Part shown: in pieces, positions 28,361 through 37,025 of the stretch
How the letters are laid out: each line of letters starts with the position of its first letter
Position numbering within the stretch: the first letter of the stretch is position 1
Assembly: GCA_016865505.2 (NCBI GenBank)
Contig: AP025252.1
Location: forward strand, 2,480,001 to 2,544,000
Reading direction: 5' to 3'
From: Bryobacterales bacterium F-183
GTDB taxonomy: Bacteria; Acidobacteriota; Terriglobia; Bryobacterales; Bryobacteraceae
DNA: 64,000 nucleotides
The notes under the pieces: generated by a model
The model's database searches: none
What the model was told of the DNA's origin: nothing
Seen by the model: the letters and a program-made list of their open reading frames with translations, nothing else
Position numbers and translations under genes: made by a program

Positions 28361-29607
28361 TGAGCAACATGAAAAAGCTAGGATTGCTGGCGATAGTACT
28401 CGCCTTTCCGGCGCTGGCACAGTTTTCCAGCGGGTCCACGGGAGCGGACGGCGCCATCACCATTCCGAATAATGCCGGCGTCGTCATCTTCGATCCGGCG
28501 GCATCGTCGCCCTACTGGTCGGCACCCTTGGATGCAGATGGTGACAACGTGTTTCACTTCACCACTATCACTATCGGAAGCAACAGTCGCTTGGTTCTCC
28601 GCGCGGGAAAACTACGGAACAAGGCGGTGATCTTTCTGGCGCAAGGCAACGTGACTCTCGCTGCCAACGCAACGATTGACGCTTCGGGCGAGGATGGTGT
28701 CCCAATCTCCTCGCCAGTACAGGTATCTCGTCGTCCGGCCGAACCTGGACCAGGCGGTTTCCCCGGCGGCTTAGGAAGCCGAACCGATACCACTCCATCG
28801 ACCCCCGCCTCTGACGGATACGGGCCGGTCACGGGCCGATCGCTCGCGCCAACTACGGGTTGTAGCGGCGTTGCCGGCGCGAACTACCCCCAAACCACAT
28901 ACATGAACATTGCTATGGTCCCACTGGTTGGCGGGGGTGGCGGTGCTGGAGGGTTCTGTTCTACCGCAGGTAGCACGGGCGGTAATGGTGGTGCCGGTGG
29001 AGGTGCGCTGCGTATTGTCAGCAGCACGTCAATTACGGCAGCATACAACGGCACCGTCAACTTTGACGCAAGCGGCGGTGGTCCCAGCGCTGGTAATGCT
29101 GGCGGTGGGCCGGGGGCGGGTGGGATGATTCATCTCATTGCCCCAACGGTGAATGCCGGGCGAGTGCATGCCTACAACCCCCAAGTCGGCTCAACAACTC
29201 CACTTTCGCAGGGCTCCGGAGTGATCCGCATCAACGCGAATAGTGCAAGTTGCCCGGTTTGCTCACCAGCCGCGATCGTTGGAGCCCTCTTCAATCCTCC
29301 CCTCCCGGTATCGATTCCAGAGCTCCGGATTACGCAGGTGAACGGAACCAACGTAAACAATCCGCCGCTAGGACAGCTATCCAGTCCGGACGTCTCCATC
29401 AATACATCTAGCAGCGCTACGGTCAACCTCGCCGCAAAGAACATTCCCCCGGGCACCGTCGTGAACCTGAAGATCAGTTCCGACACCATTCGGGATCAAT
29501 CGTTAACCTGCAACGCTCTCGCCGGTACGTTAGCTAGTTCCACCGCGACGTGCACAGCCACCTTTCCCCTAGGTGCGAACCTCACCATTGCATCGGCCTC
29601 CTGGTAA
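28360..29607 (+). CDS. Glycine-rich exported protein
   Basis: 415 residues. AAAGGAG (28351-28357) precedes the ATG, which overlaps the giant gene stop as TAATG, so the two are co-translated. The signal peptide is MSNMKKLGLLAIVLAFPALAQ. Residues about 40-130 look like beta strands (NATIDASGEDG, RLVLRAGKLRNKAVIFLAQGNVT). Residues about 190-270 are very rich in Gly (GGGGGAGGFC, GGNGGAGGGALRI, GGGPGAGGMIHLIAP). This pattern is known from secreted proteins of Solibacter-like bacteria and myxobacteria with no assigned function. It is likely a partner or matrix component of the giant protein. Confidence 0.75.
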   Translation: MSNMKKLGLLAIVLAFPALAQFSSGSTGADGAITIPNNAGVVIFDPAASSPYWSAPLDADGDNVFHFTTITIGSNSRLVLRAGKLRNKAVIFLAQGNVTLAANATIDASGEDGVPISSPVQVSRRPAEPGPGGFPGGLGSRTDTTPSTPASDGYGPVTGRSLAPTTGCSGVAGANYPQTTYMNIAMVPLVGGGGGAGGFCSTAGSTGGNGGAGGGALRIVSSTSITAAYNGTVNFDASGGGPSAGNAGGGPGAGGMIHLIAPTVNAGRVHAYNPQVGSTTPLSQGSGVIRINANSASCPVCSPAAIVGALFNPPLPVSIPELRITQVNGTNVNNPPLGQLSSPDVSINTSSSATVNLAAKNIPPGTVVNLKISSDTIRDQSLTCNALAGTLASSTATCTATFPLGANLTIASASW

Positions 29608-29615
29608 GCCCCAAC

Positions 29616-29652
29616 AAGCACGCTGCCCCATATCCAGTGAGGCGGCGTGCTT
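29616..29652 (+). terminator. Hairpin, probable terminator after glycine-rich gene
   Basis: The arms AAGCACGCTGCC (29616-29627) and GGCGGCGTGCTT (29641-29652) pair over 12 bp with one T-G wobble, closing a 13-base loop. The T tract after it is poor (TACTTCCCC), so termination may be inefficient. Confidence 0.6.
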
Positions 29653-29837
29653 TACTTCCCCACGGGTGCGAAACGAGAATCCAGTGCTGTACTACACAGT
29701 ACTTGTGCCGATCTACATCGTGCGTAACCCTAGCGCCTGCGGCAGGCAAGTGTTCCGGATCGATGGGGGTTTCTCCTCTCAGATTCCGGTCAGTCGACTG
29801 CCTGTTTGCGTCTCTTTCAGGGGGAGAACTTCAACTC
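29653..29837. other. Spacer before PEP-CTERM gene
   Basis: 185 bases. A small palindrome, GCCTGCGGCAGGC, lies near 29737-29749, and GGGGGAG near 29820 is a Shine-Dalgarno about 11 bases before the ATG at 29838. No clear promoter pair; no riboswitch consensus recognised. Confidence 0.4.
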
Positions 29838-30483
29838 ATGCGTTCGCGCGTTTCACTCGTACTTTTCGGATTACTTTCGTTGGCCGGCACATGCTCGGCG
29901 GACATACTCATGACGCTGACCCCCACCGCAAGGGTCGATTCGGCCACCAATGTCGTTATCACGTACACGCTCAGCGCCGCGGCATCTGCTGGAACCCAGA
30001 ACGTAGGCGAGTTTTCATTTCGTGTGTTTGCGAATCAACTTCCAAACTGGAGTACGTATGCGGTGTCAATCGACAACTTAAACGCAGGTCCTGTCGGTTC
30101 TCCATGGGGCGTGAACCAGCAATTTCTCAGCATCACTAACTCGATTGCAGGAAACGTCGTTTTTTTCGAGAGCGAGATCGTAGCGCCGGCCCCCAGCAGC
30201 CAGGCAATCGATACGACCGGGGGGCGTGGTAGGTTCATTTGAAATAACGTGGCTTCGGCCAGCAGTTGGTCAGTACGACGCTGCAATCGGCACCAACTAT
30301 ATGCAGGGAGCCTACAACGAAGAGGAATTTGGTACGTTCTTTACAGCGTCGGAGGCAGTCGGCTCAGGCGTCTCAACGCTGATTACGGCAAATACGGTGG
30401 TTCCGGAGCCGGCAGAGGCGGCTTTTCTGGTCGTTTCCAGCTCCGGCATACTCCTGTGGCGCAGTCGCCGCAAGCTGCAATAG
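29838..30483 (+). pseudogene. PEP-CTERM protein gene broken by a 1-base frameshift
   Basis: The first frame runs from ATG 29838 (signal peptide MRSRVSLVLFGLLSLAGTCSA) to a stop at 30242. The second frame, ending at 30483, carries a canonical PEP-CTERM tail: VVPEPAEA, hydrophobic segment FLVVSSSGILLW, then RSRRKLQ. The frames meet at a run of six G (30219-30224). Removing one G joins ...IDTTGG to VVGSFEITWLRP and gives a 214-residue exported protein. Either the base is a sequencing error, the gene is dead, or the G tract is a phase-variable switch. The body is beta-rich with no family I recognise. A terminator follows at 30523. Confidence 0.8.
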
Positions 30484-30522
30484 CATTTCAACCCCAAATC
30501 GCATAAGCGTGCACCGCTAAAG

Positions 30523-30544
30523 GCCCTCCGCAAGGAGGGCTTTT
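30523..30544. terminator. Terminator between convergent genes
   Basis: GCCCTCC (30523-30529) pairs perfectly with GGAGGGC (30534-30540) around a GCAA tetraloop, followed by TTTT. It lies between the convergent PEP-CTERM gene and the malectin regulator. The T run favours the plus strand; TAAA on the other side gives a weak reverse tail. Confidence 0.8.
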
Positions 30545-30549
30545 CTGCG

Positions 30550-32130
30550 TTACTTCGACTCGTCAAGTATCTCAATGGCGTTGATCATTGCGTAGTTGGC
30601 CTTCGGTACAAAGTCGAATGCCAGTACGCCGCGGGAGTCCGGCTCCAACCCATGGAAGGTCTCAATCGCAGTCTGATCTTGCGGGTGCCGCCGGATGATG
30701 TCGAAGTCCAGAAGCAATGGCCGGTGGTTGCAGTACACATCGAACACCCGCGAACCCACCCCACCCTTGCCGGGTTGATTCGCCCCCCACCAGTACTCCC
30801 AGAAGTACAACCGTGCCGCGTACTTGCCCTTCGCCACCGGGATCTCATAAGAAAAGTACCCAAAACGCTCACCCTGGAAGTGATCGCCTGCGGGCGCTCC
30901 ATGCGGCCGTGTGATCTGTGTCCCGCCGTGGAAGTAGTGATCGGGCTCCCACAGTACATCGTTCGCATCCCGGTATGCCTGCTGCCGCGCCACCATCCGA
31001 AGTGGCAGCATCTTCCCGGGGATTCCAGGACGGATCAAGATCGCGTTGACGAACGCCTTAGACCCACTCGCGCGGAAGAATTTCAGGTGCAGTTTGCCAT
31101 CGGCGTCCGGATGTATGTCCTTAAACACGCGGGTCCACGCCGTATTCGGATCCAGTGCCTCTACCAGTACATCCAGCGATTCCACGAGCGGCTTGCCATT
31201 CGCGAGGATCGAAAACACGCGATGGCTTTCCACTCCCAGCGGGCGGCCCTCGCCGTACGCCGTCTCTGCAAAGATCAGCGTGAGTTCGTAGGTGCCTTTC
31301 GCCAGCGGTATCTCATAACTAAAGTCACCCTCGCGCATCCCGGCGAAAATGTTCGCGTCCCAACCGCGCGAGCGCACCTCCGCGTTCACCGTGGTCGCCT
31401 CGCCGCCTTTATAGTAAAGATCGCCACTCCACGTCTTGCCGTACCGGTCCACATAGGACCCAGGTGGCCGCCCCGCCAGGATGCGGATCTCTGGCCCCGC
31501 CGGTACAGCAGGCAGCACCACTGGGTCGGCGGCAGTGGCGGTTGTTGACACCGCAACCAGTGGGCTGGTCCCGGAAGTTCCCGACGCCGACAGCTCAGGA
31601 GCACGCCCGCGGTTATTCAGTACGATCCAGGCAAGGCTCAGCACGGCCGCGATGCCGGCGACGGCCATGAGTGCAAAGGGTCGTTTCGCGGCAGGCTTTG
31701 CCGGTTCCCACTGCGTCACCGGAGCGATCTGCGAAAGAGCGGGTGTGGGCTCGCCCGTGGGCACCCGCGCAAACGGGCCATCTTCGGTTTGCGCCAGACG
31801 ATCCCGAAATTGAAATTCCGGTACGTACGATTTTTCAGGAAGGAGAATCCGAACGGGCTCTTCGGGCGTCCTATCGTAGTAGTCCCTGAGCCGCTTCCGC
31901 AGGCGGTGCATCTCGACCCGTACGATGGAATCCTTCTTTGGGTCGAATGTGACAGGCCGCCCCAGCACCTCTGTCGCGAGGTGGAATTCTTTGACGTGGC
32001 CGCCTTCGCCGTCGAACGACTTCTGGCAAAGATACACCAGGATTCGTTCCAAATTCGGCGCGCGGGAAAATTCCCCGGAAGCGAGGATTCGGCTCAACGC
32101 TTCCTTTTCGCGGTAGTGTGCAGTCTCCAT
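30550..32130 (-). CDS. CadC-like membrane regulator with two malectin domains
   Basis: 526 residues from ATG 32130 (METAHYREKEAL). Residues about 20-110 resemble an OmpR-type winged helix: VKEFHLATEVLGR, then a DSIVRVEMHRLRKRLRDYY recognition-helix-like segment and a wing (PVRILLPEKSYVPEF). One transmembrane helix (about 151-171, FALMAVAGIAAVLSLAWIVL) follows. The exported part holds two malectin-like domains (about 214-350 and 358-520), each with FSYEIP(L/V)AKGxY and RVF motifs. Malectin domains bind carbohydrate. The order cytoplasmic DNA-binding, membrane, outer sensor is that of CadC/ToxR regulators. It is divergent from a TonB receptor, a plausible target. The DNA-binding role is inferred from motif similarity. 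Confidence 0.75.
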   Translation of the reverse strand: METAHYREKEALSRILASGEFSRAPNLERILVYLCQKSFDGEGGHVKEFHLATEVLGRPVTFDPKKDSIVRVEMHRLRKRLRDYYDRTPEEPVRILLPEKSYVPEFQFRDRLAQTEDGPFARVPTGEPTPALSQIAPVTQWEPAKPAAKRPFALMAVAGIAAVLSLAWIVLNNRGRAPELSASGTSGTSPLVAVSTTATAADPVVLPAVPAGPEIRILAGRPPGSYVDRYGKTWSGDLYYKGGEATTVNAEVRSRGWDANIFAGMREGDFSYEIPLAKGTYELTLIFAETAYGEGRPLGVESHRVFSILANGKPLVESLDVLVEALDPNTAWTRVFKDIHPDADGKLHLKFFRASGSKAFVNAILIRPGIPGKMLPLRMVARQQAYRDANDVLWEPDHYFHGGTQITRPHGAPAGDHFQGERFGYFSYEIPVAKGKYAARLYFWEYWWGANQPGKGGVGSRVFDVYCNHRPLLLDFDIIRRHPQDQTAIETFHGLEPDSRGVLAFDFVPKANYAMINAIEILDESK

Positions 32131-32168
32131 GGGCACCCGGGAAATGTTACCACAGTCGTTCATTTTCG

Positions 32169-32246
32169 GTAACCCCGCGTTAACATCGTTGAAAACATGG
32201 ACACTTAACCACGCCTCTCTCCGTTGACTCTCTGATAACCCTCACG
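32169..32246. promoter_or_regulatory. Repeated TAACC elements, candidate operators
   Basis: Three direct copies in the 217-base divergent spacer: GTAACCCCGCG (32169), TTAACCACGCC (32205) and ATAACCCTCACG (32235), about 36 and 30 bases apart (near three helical turns). They lie upstream of the likely TonB-receptor promoter. They are candidate sites for the adjacent winged-helix regulator; there is no experimental basis. Confidence 0.25.
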
Positions 32247-32249
32247 TCC

Positions 32250-32279
32250 TTGGGTAGGACCTTCGAACGGTAGTATATT
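32250..32279 (+). promoter_or_regulatory. Candidate sigma-70-type promoter for TonB receptor
   Basis: TTGGGT (32250-32255) and TATATT (32274-32279) are separated by 18 bases, leaving a leader of about 60 bases before the ATG at 32348. GAGGGG at 32331-32336 is the likely Shine-Dalgarno. Confidence 0.4.
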
Positions 32280-32347
32280 TCCACTACGCCAAATGTCGTG
32301 CACCAGCGCGACCATGTTCGAACCAAGTATGAGGGGCTTAAATTAAG

Positions 32348-35300
32348 ATGACAAGACAGAAAACGTGGGTCCTGTCGGTCGCTGTCCTGTTCGCTTTCCT
32401 GATTTCTTCAGGGTCGCTTTTCGCTCAATCGGTCTTCGCTACTTTGACCGGTTCGGTCGTCGACCCGTCCCAGGCGGTTGTGCCCGGAGCAAAGATCGCT
32501 CTAAAGAATGTCGCAAGCGGCGACGTTCGGCGCTCCGTCACCAACCAAGATGGTTACTTTTCTTTCACCTCGGTACCAGTCGGTCCAACGTATGAGGTGA
32601 CCATCGAAGCGCCTGGCTTCACTACCTATAAGGCGACGGAGCTCCTGTTCTCGGGCGCCGAAACCAAGACCTTGAACGTCACGATGAAGGTCGGGACCAC
32701 CACTGACGCGGTGGATGTTGTGAGCGCGGCAGATGCCGTGCCGACGGTGTCCGGCGAAAAGTCCGCGACCCTAACTCGTAAGGAATTAGACAACTACGCG
32801 ATTGTCGGACGCAATGCTGCCGAGTTCATCAAGATTATGCCCGGCTTCTCAATCGCTGGCACAGGCACTGAGAACCGCACCCAGTTCACTGGCGAAACCA
32901 TCGGCATTAACGGCAACGGCGATGGTGGTGCTCAAAGTCCCTTCAATGGTGCATACTCGAACAACGGCTTGCCTTCAGGCAGTCTCGACATCACGGCGGA
33001 CGGCGCCCACGTGTCCGACCCCGGATGCAACTGCGCCACCCCGGTGAATCCAAACTCCGAGTTCATTGAAGAGTTCAAGGTTCTAACCTCGAACTTCTCC
33101 GCAGAAAACTCCAAAGGACCTGCCGTCGTTACGTCCGTCGGTCGTTCCGGTGGAACCAGCTATCACGGCAGTGCGTACCTTTCGGCGCGCCATCACGCCA
33201 TGAACTCCAACGACTGGCTCAACAACAAACTTGGCCTGCCCAAGCCCGGCAACAAGTACTTTTTCCCGGGCGGCACCTTTAGCGGCCCTGTGAAGATTCC
33301 GGGAACGGGCTTCAATAAGAACCGCGACAAGATGTTCTTCTTCGCCGGCTTCGAGAACTTCTTCCAGACGCTCGACACCGGCCTGATTCGCGCCACAGTG
33401 CCGAGCGCTGGTATGCGTACCGGCAACTACACGGCCGCGGAACTTCGCAAGATTGAAGGTTTGGTGAACGGCAACTGGCAGACCGCTTCCGGCGCCGCTG
33501 CCCAGGTTCCCGGCGCGGATTTCGCTCCCGGTGGCATCATTCCTGCGTCGCAGATTGACAAGACCGGTCAGGCTCTGATGAACCTGTTGCCGAGCCCGAA
33601 CGCGGATCCCACCGCGACGGGTGGCTTCAACTACGTCAACCAGATTGTCTTCAATCAGAACAGCCGTCAGTTCTTCACTCGCCTCGACTTCAACATCAGC
33701 GACAACACCAAACTCTTCGTTCGTTACAACTTCCAGAACGAACGCCAGTTGTTCCCCGTCGGCCTCTGGTGGCGCAATGGCAACCAGGTTCCGTACCCCA
33801 CCGAGATCGTCGGCAAGAATCGTTCGGATAGCTACTCCGTCGGCTTGACCAAGGTCTTCAGCCCGACCTTGACCAACGAATTCGTGTTCGGCTACACGTC
33901 CATCAAGTTCCCCAACGTCTTCAATGACCCGGACAAGGTGGACCGCACCAAGCTTGGAATCAACTTCCCCGGCTTGTTCAAAAACAACGTAGCGCAGATC
34001 CCCTCCATCACCGGTTGGGGTGGCGAGTTCGCGACGCTCCTGAATCCTGGCGGTTTCGAAGTGGGCGGCAATCGCGGTCTGTTCGCGGACAAATCCTTGC
34101 CGACCATTTCCAACAACGTCACCAAGGTTTGGGGTACGCATACCACCAAGGTCGGCGGCTTCTGGGAGTTCGTTGTGAATAACCAACCGGCCAATGGCAA
34201 CACCAACGGCATGGGTATCTTCGCCAACTGGGGCGGCAATAGCACGGGTAGCGCCTATGCTGACTTGCTCACCGGTCGCAACGCGCAGTACCAGGAACAG
34301 ACCTTCAATCGCCTGAACAATATCGGAAGCCAAATCTTCGAGTTCTTCGTACAGGACGACTGGAAGGTCAACCGGAAGCTAACGCTGAACCTCGGTCTTC
34401 GTGCCTCGCGCTTTGGCGCATGGTACGACCGTGAAGGCTTCGGCTTCGCGGTGTTTGATCCGGCGCTCTATGCTGCAGGCAAAGGCAGCACAGACTTCAA
34501 TGGCTTCACCTGGAACAAGCGTAACTCCGCATACCGGAACTCTGGTTTTGGCACTCCGTTCAATATTGCTCCGCGCTTCGGCTTTGCTTACGATCTGTTC
34601 GGATCCGGCAAGACGATTCTCCGCGGTGGCTGGGGCCAGTTCTACTACTCCGATTCGCAGTTCACGGTCGGCCTTGATGTTTCGGCTGGTGTGCGAAGCC
34701 TGACCCTGGCCAATACTACGTTCCAGGAAGTCGCAGCCACCCGGGCAACCGGCGATCTGCCCACCCTTGCTGCGGGTGTGAATCCGAACGACAACAAGCG
34801 TCCGGCCGTTCAGAGCTATAGCTTCACCGTTGCCCAGCGCATGCCCGGTTCAAGCATCATCGAAATGGCATATGTCGGCAATCGTGCCTACAACACGCTG
34901 AATCGCGCCGGTGCGGGTCCCATTACCAATGGCATCAACCCCAACGCGGTGCCTGCCGGCGCGCTCTTCCGCTATGCAGCACAGGACAATCTGGAGCAAT
35001 CTCAGATTGACGCAACGCGTCGATTCCAAGGTTATCAGGACCTCGCCATTGCCAATCACAACCTGTACTCGAACTACAATTCGCTGCAGGTCAGCTGGAT
35101 CCGTACCAAGGGCAAGACGAATCTGAACATGAACTACACGCTCGGCAAGAGCATGGGTATCGTGGGTGCCTATGACGAGTTCAACCTCGACAACAACTAC
35201 GGTGCCACTGCCGCGGATCGCCGCCACGTCTTCAACGCAGCCTACTCGATCGAGTTGCCCAACGCCATCAAAGGTGGCGGCAACAAGTTCGCAAAAGGGC

Positions 35301-35839
35301 TAATCAACGGCTGGCAATTCTCTGGCATTACGCAGATCCAAAGCGGTGTGAACCTCACGGCGAATACTGCCGGTTCGTTCAACCTCGATGTCAACGGCAA
35401 CCGCCTTGCCAATGGCCAGACGATCAGTTCGAACACGATCTTCGGTACGCCTTCGATCCAACTCCGCCCGGTGCTCACTTGCGACCCGGCCGGCGACGGT
35501 TCAGGCCAGGTCTTCATCAAGCAAAGCTGCTTCGCTCTGCCCACCCAGCGTGGACAGACGGGCGGTTCGGTGATGCCTCGCGTCTCTGGACCCGCCTTCT
35601 TCAATAGCGATCTCGGTCTGTACAAGAACTTCAACATCAGCGAGTCTAAGAGAGTCCAGTTCCGGTTCAATGCCTACAACTTCCTGAACCACCCGCTCTG
35701 GTCCTTCATTAGCGGCGCGCCCAACACCAAGCTCGTGGCCAACGCAACCACGGGCCGCTTCGACAACTCTGTGTTCGGTATCGCTACCGAAAAGCAGGGT
35801 CGCCGAGTGGTGATGTTGACGATCAAGTACTACTTCTAA
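32348..35839 (+). CDS. Oar-like TonB-dependent receptor (second copy)
   Basis: 1163 residues. The signal peptide (WVLSVAVLFAFLISSGSLFAQ) precedes a carboxypeptidase-regulatory-like domain (about 28-105, GSVVDPSQAVVPGAKIALKNV ... EVTIEAPGF) and a plug-like region (about 130-270, including FNGAYSNNGLPSGSLDITADG and VTSVGRSGGTSYHGSAYLS). A large barrel follows, ending in TIKYYF, the aromatic C terminus recognised by BAM. A CNCATP stretch in the plug region may be a disulfide loop. It is divergent from the malectin regulator and followed by a strong terminator. Substrate unknown; a carbohydrate or glycan is suggested only by the neighbour. Confidence 0.92.
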   Translation: MTRQKTWVLSVAVLFAFLISSGSLFAQSVFATLTGSVVDPSQAVVPGAKIALKNVASGDVRRSVTNQDGYFSFTSVPVGPTYEVTIEAPGFTTYKATELLFSGAETKTLNVTMKVGTTTDAVDVVSAADAVPTVSGEKSATLTRKELDNYAIVGRNAAEFIKIMPGFSIAGTGTENRTQFTGETIGINGNGDGGAQSPFNGAYSNNGLPSGSLDITADGAHVSDPGCNCATPVNPNSEFIEEFKVLTSNFSAENSKGPAVVTSVGRSGGTSYHGSAYLSARHHAMNSNDWLNNKLGLPKPGNKYFFPGGTFSGPVKIPGTGFNKNRDKMFFFAGFENFFQTLDTGLIRATVPSAGMRTGNYTAAELRKIEGLVNGNWQTASGAAAQVPGADFAPGGIIPASQIDKTGQALMNLLPSPNADPTATGGFNYVNQIVFNQNSRQFFTRLDFNISDNTKLFVRYNFQNERQLFPVGLWWRNGNQVPYPTEIVGKNRSDSYSVGLTKVFSPTLTNEFVFGYTSIKFPNVFNDPDKVDRTKLGINFPGLFKNNVAQIPSITGWGGEFATLLNPGGFEVGGNRGLFADKSLPTISNNVTKVWGTHTTKVGGFWEFVVNNQPANGNTNGMGIFANWGGNSTGSAYADLLTGRNAQYQEQTFNRLNNIGSQIFEFFVQDDWKVNRKLTLNLGLRASRFGAWYDREGFGFAVFDPALYAAGKGSTDFNGFTWNKRNSAYRNSGFGTPFNIAPRFGFAYDLFGSGKTILRGGWGQFYYSDSQFTVGLDVSAGVRSLTLANTTFQEVAATRATGDLPTLAAGVNPNDNKRPAVQSYSFTVAQRMPGSSIIEMAYVGNRAYNTLNRAGAGPITNGINPNAVPAGALFRYAAQDNLEQSQIDATRRFQGYQDLAIANHNLYSNYNSLQVSWIRTKGKTNLNMNYTLGKSMGIVGAYDEFNLDNNYGATAADRRHVFNAAYSIELPNAIKGGGNKFAKGLINGWQFSGITQIQSGVNLTANTAGSFNLDVNGNRLANGQTISSNTIFGTPSIQLRPVLTCDPAGDGSGQVFIKQSCFALPTQRGQTGGSVMPRVSGPAFFNSDLGLYKNFNISESKRVQFRFNAYNFLNHPLWSFISGAPNTKLVANATTGRFDNSVFGIATEKQGRRVVMLTIKYYF

Positions 35840-35861
35840 ACTGCTCTTTCACACCTGTCCT

Positions 35862-35892
35862 AAGGAGGCTCCGTTCGCGGGGCCTCCTTTTT
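35862..35892 (+). terminator. Rho-independent terminator after second TonB receptor
   Basis: The outer stem AAGGAGGC (35862-35869) pairs with GCCTCCTT (35882-35889), continues inward (TCCG/CGGG) to a TTCG tetraloop and is followed by a T tract ending at 35892. It isolates the receptor from the downstream six-gene operon. Confidence 0.85.
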
Positions 35893-35903
35893 CTAGCAAC
35901 CGT

Positions 35904-35909
35904 TAGAAT
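35904..35909 (+). promoter_or_regulatory. Possible -10 (TAGAAT) of a leaderless operon transcript
   Basis: CGtTAGAAT lies 6 bases before ATG 35916, directly downstream of a terminator, with no Shine-Dalgarno between. The position predicts a transcript starting at the start codon. Confidence 0.4.
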
Positions 35910-35915
35910 CGAATC

Positions 35916-37025
35916 ATGAAGTGGATCGTCGCGCTCATTCCGGTGTTGTCACTGCTCGCCCAGCAGCAGTTGGACCCGGGATTGAACAAAGCTCTCGAAG
36001 CCCACCGCGCCGGGCGAATGGAAGAAGCTGTCCGCGAGTATCGCGCCTTTCTCAAGCTCAAACCCCAGTCCATCGAAGCCAATGGCAACCTCGGCGCAGC
36101 CCTTGCCGCACAGGGCCATTTCAGCGACGCAATCACAGCTTACCAGTCTGCCCTAAAGCTCGCGCCCAGCAACCCCGGCATCACCTTCAATCTCGCGCTC
36201 GCCTATTACAAATCCGGCGAACTCCCCGCGGCCGCTTCCGAACTCTCCACTCTGCGCGCCATGATCGGCGACGAGCAGCGTGTCATCCTCCTTCTCGCCG
36301 ACACGTGGCTCCAGATGGGCGAGAACAACCGGGTGATTCGCCTGCTCACGCCAATCGCCGACAAGTCGCCCGACGACATGGGCATCGCCTACGTCTTGGG
36401 TACGGCCCTCATGCGCGTCAACAAGGCCTACGAAGGCCAGCGCTATCTCGACCGCATCCTTCGCAACGGTGACTCCGCCGAAGCGCGGCTCCTGATGGGC
36501 ACATCCAAGGTCGCGGCTTCCGATTTTTCTGGCGCCCTCGCGGACTTCCAGAAAGCCGTCCAGCTCAATCCCAAGATTCCAACCCTCCAGGCTGCGTACG
36601 GACAGGCGCTGATGGCTACCGGCGACACAGCGGGCGCAGCCAAAGCCTTTGAAGCGGAACTCGCGGACAACCCCAACGACTTTGTCTCCAATCTCAATCT
36701 CGCCGTGCTGAAAAAGCAGGATCAGCTCTATGCCGAGGCCGCCAAGTTGCTCGACCGTGCGCTGCGCCTGCGGCCCGGCGACCTCGGCGTACGCTATCAG
36801 CAAGCCACAATCCTGCTGGCTGAGAACAAGATCGAGCCCGCGCGGCTCACACTGGAAGCGATCCTCAAAGAAGCCCCCAAGTTCACCGAGGCGCACGTCT
36901 CTCTAGCCACCGTCTACTATCGCCTCAAGCGCAAGGCCGACGGCGATCGCGAACGTGCGATCGTGCAGAAGCTTAACGCGGAAGAGCAGGAAAAGCAGCC
37001 GAGAGGCGAAACGGTGCGGCCATGA
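35916..37025 (+). CDS. Exported TPR-repeat protein
   Basis: 369 residues. The signal peptide (MKWIVALIPVLSLLAQQQ) is followed by about nine TPR units (AHRAGRMEEAVREYRAFLKLKPQ, GNLGAALAAQGHFSDAITAYQ, ITFNLALAYYKSGELPAAASEL, AYGQALMATGDTAGAAKAFEAEL, AHVSLATVYYRLKRKADGDRERA). It is the first gene of a run in which each gene touches or overlaps the next; its stop overlaps the following ATG (ATGA). It likely forms a periplasmic scaffold with the next TPR protein; partner unknown. Confidence 0.87.
   Translation: MKWIVALIPVLSLLAQQQLDPGLNKALEAHRAGRMEEAVREYRAFLKLKPQSIEANGNLGAALAAQGHFSDAITAYQSALKLAPSNPGITFNLALAYYKSGELPAAASELSTLRAMIGDEQRVILLLADTWLQMGENNRVIRLLTPIADKSPDDMGIAYVLGTALMRVNKAYEGQRYLDRILRNGDSAEARLLMGTSKVAASDFSGALADFQKAVQLNPKIPTLQAAYGQALMATGDTAGAAKAFEAELADNPNDFVSNLNLAVLKKQDQLYAEAAKLLDRALRLRPGDLGVRYQQATILLAENKIEPARLTLEAILKEAPKFTEAHVSLATVYYRLKRKADGDRERAIVQKLNAEEQEKQPRGETVRP

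Noticed and set aside
29653-29837. Cyclic-di-GMP riboswitch before the PEP-CTERM gene
   Set aside because: The conserved bulge and tetraloop-receptor sequences of GEMM motifs are not present; only a short palindrome is seen.
33083-34333. 416-residue minus-strand frame opposite the TonB receptor
   Set aside because: No recognisable domain, and the plus strand encodes a well-supported receptor.
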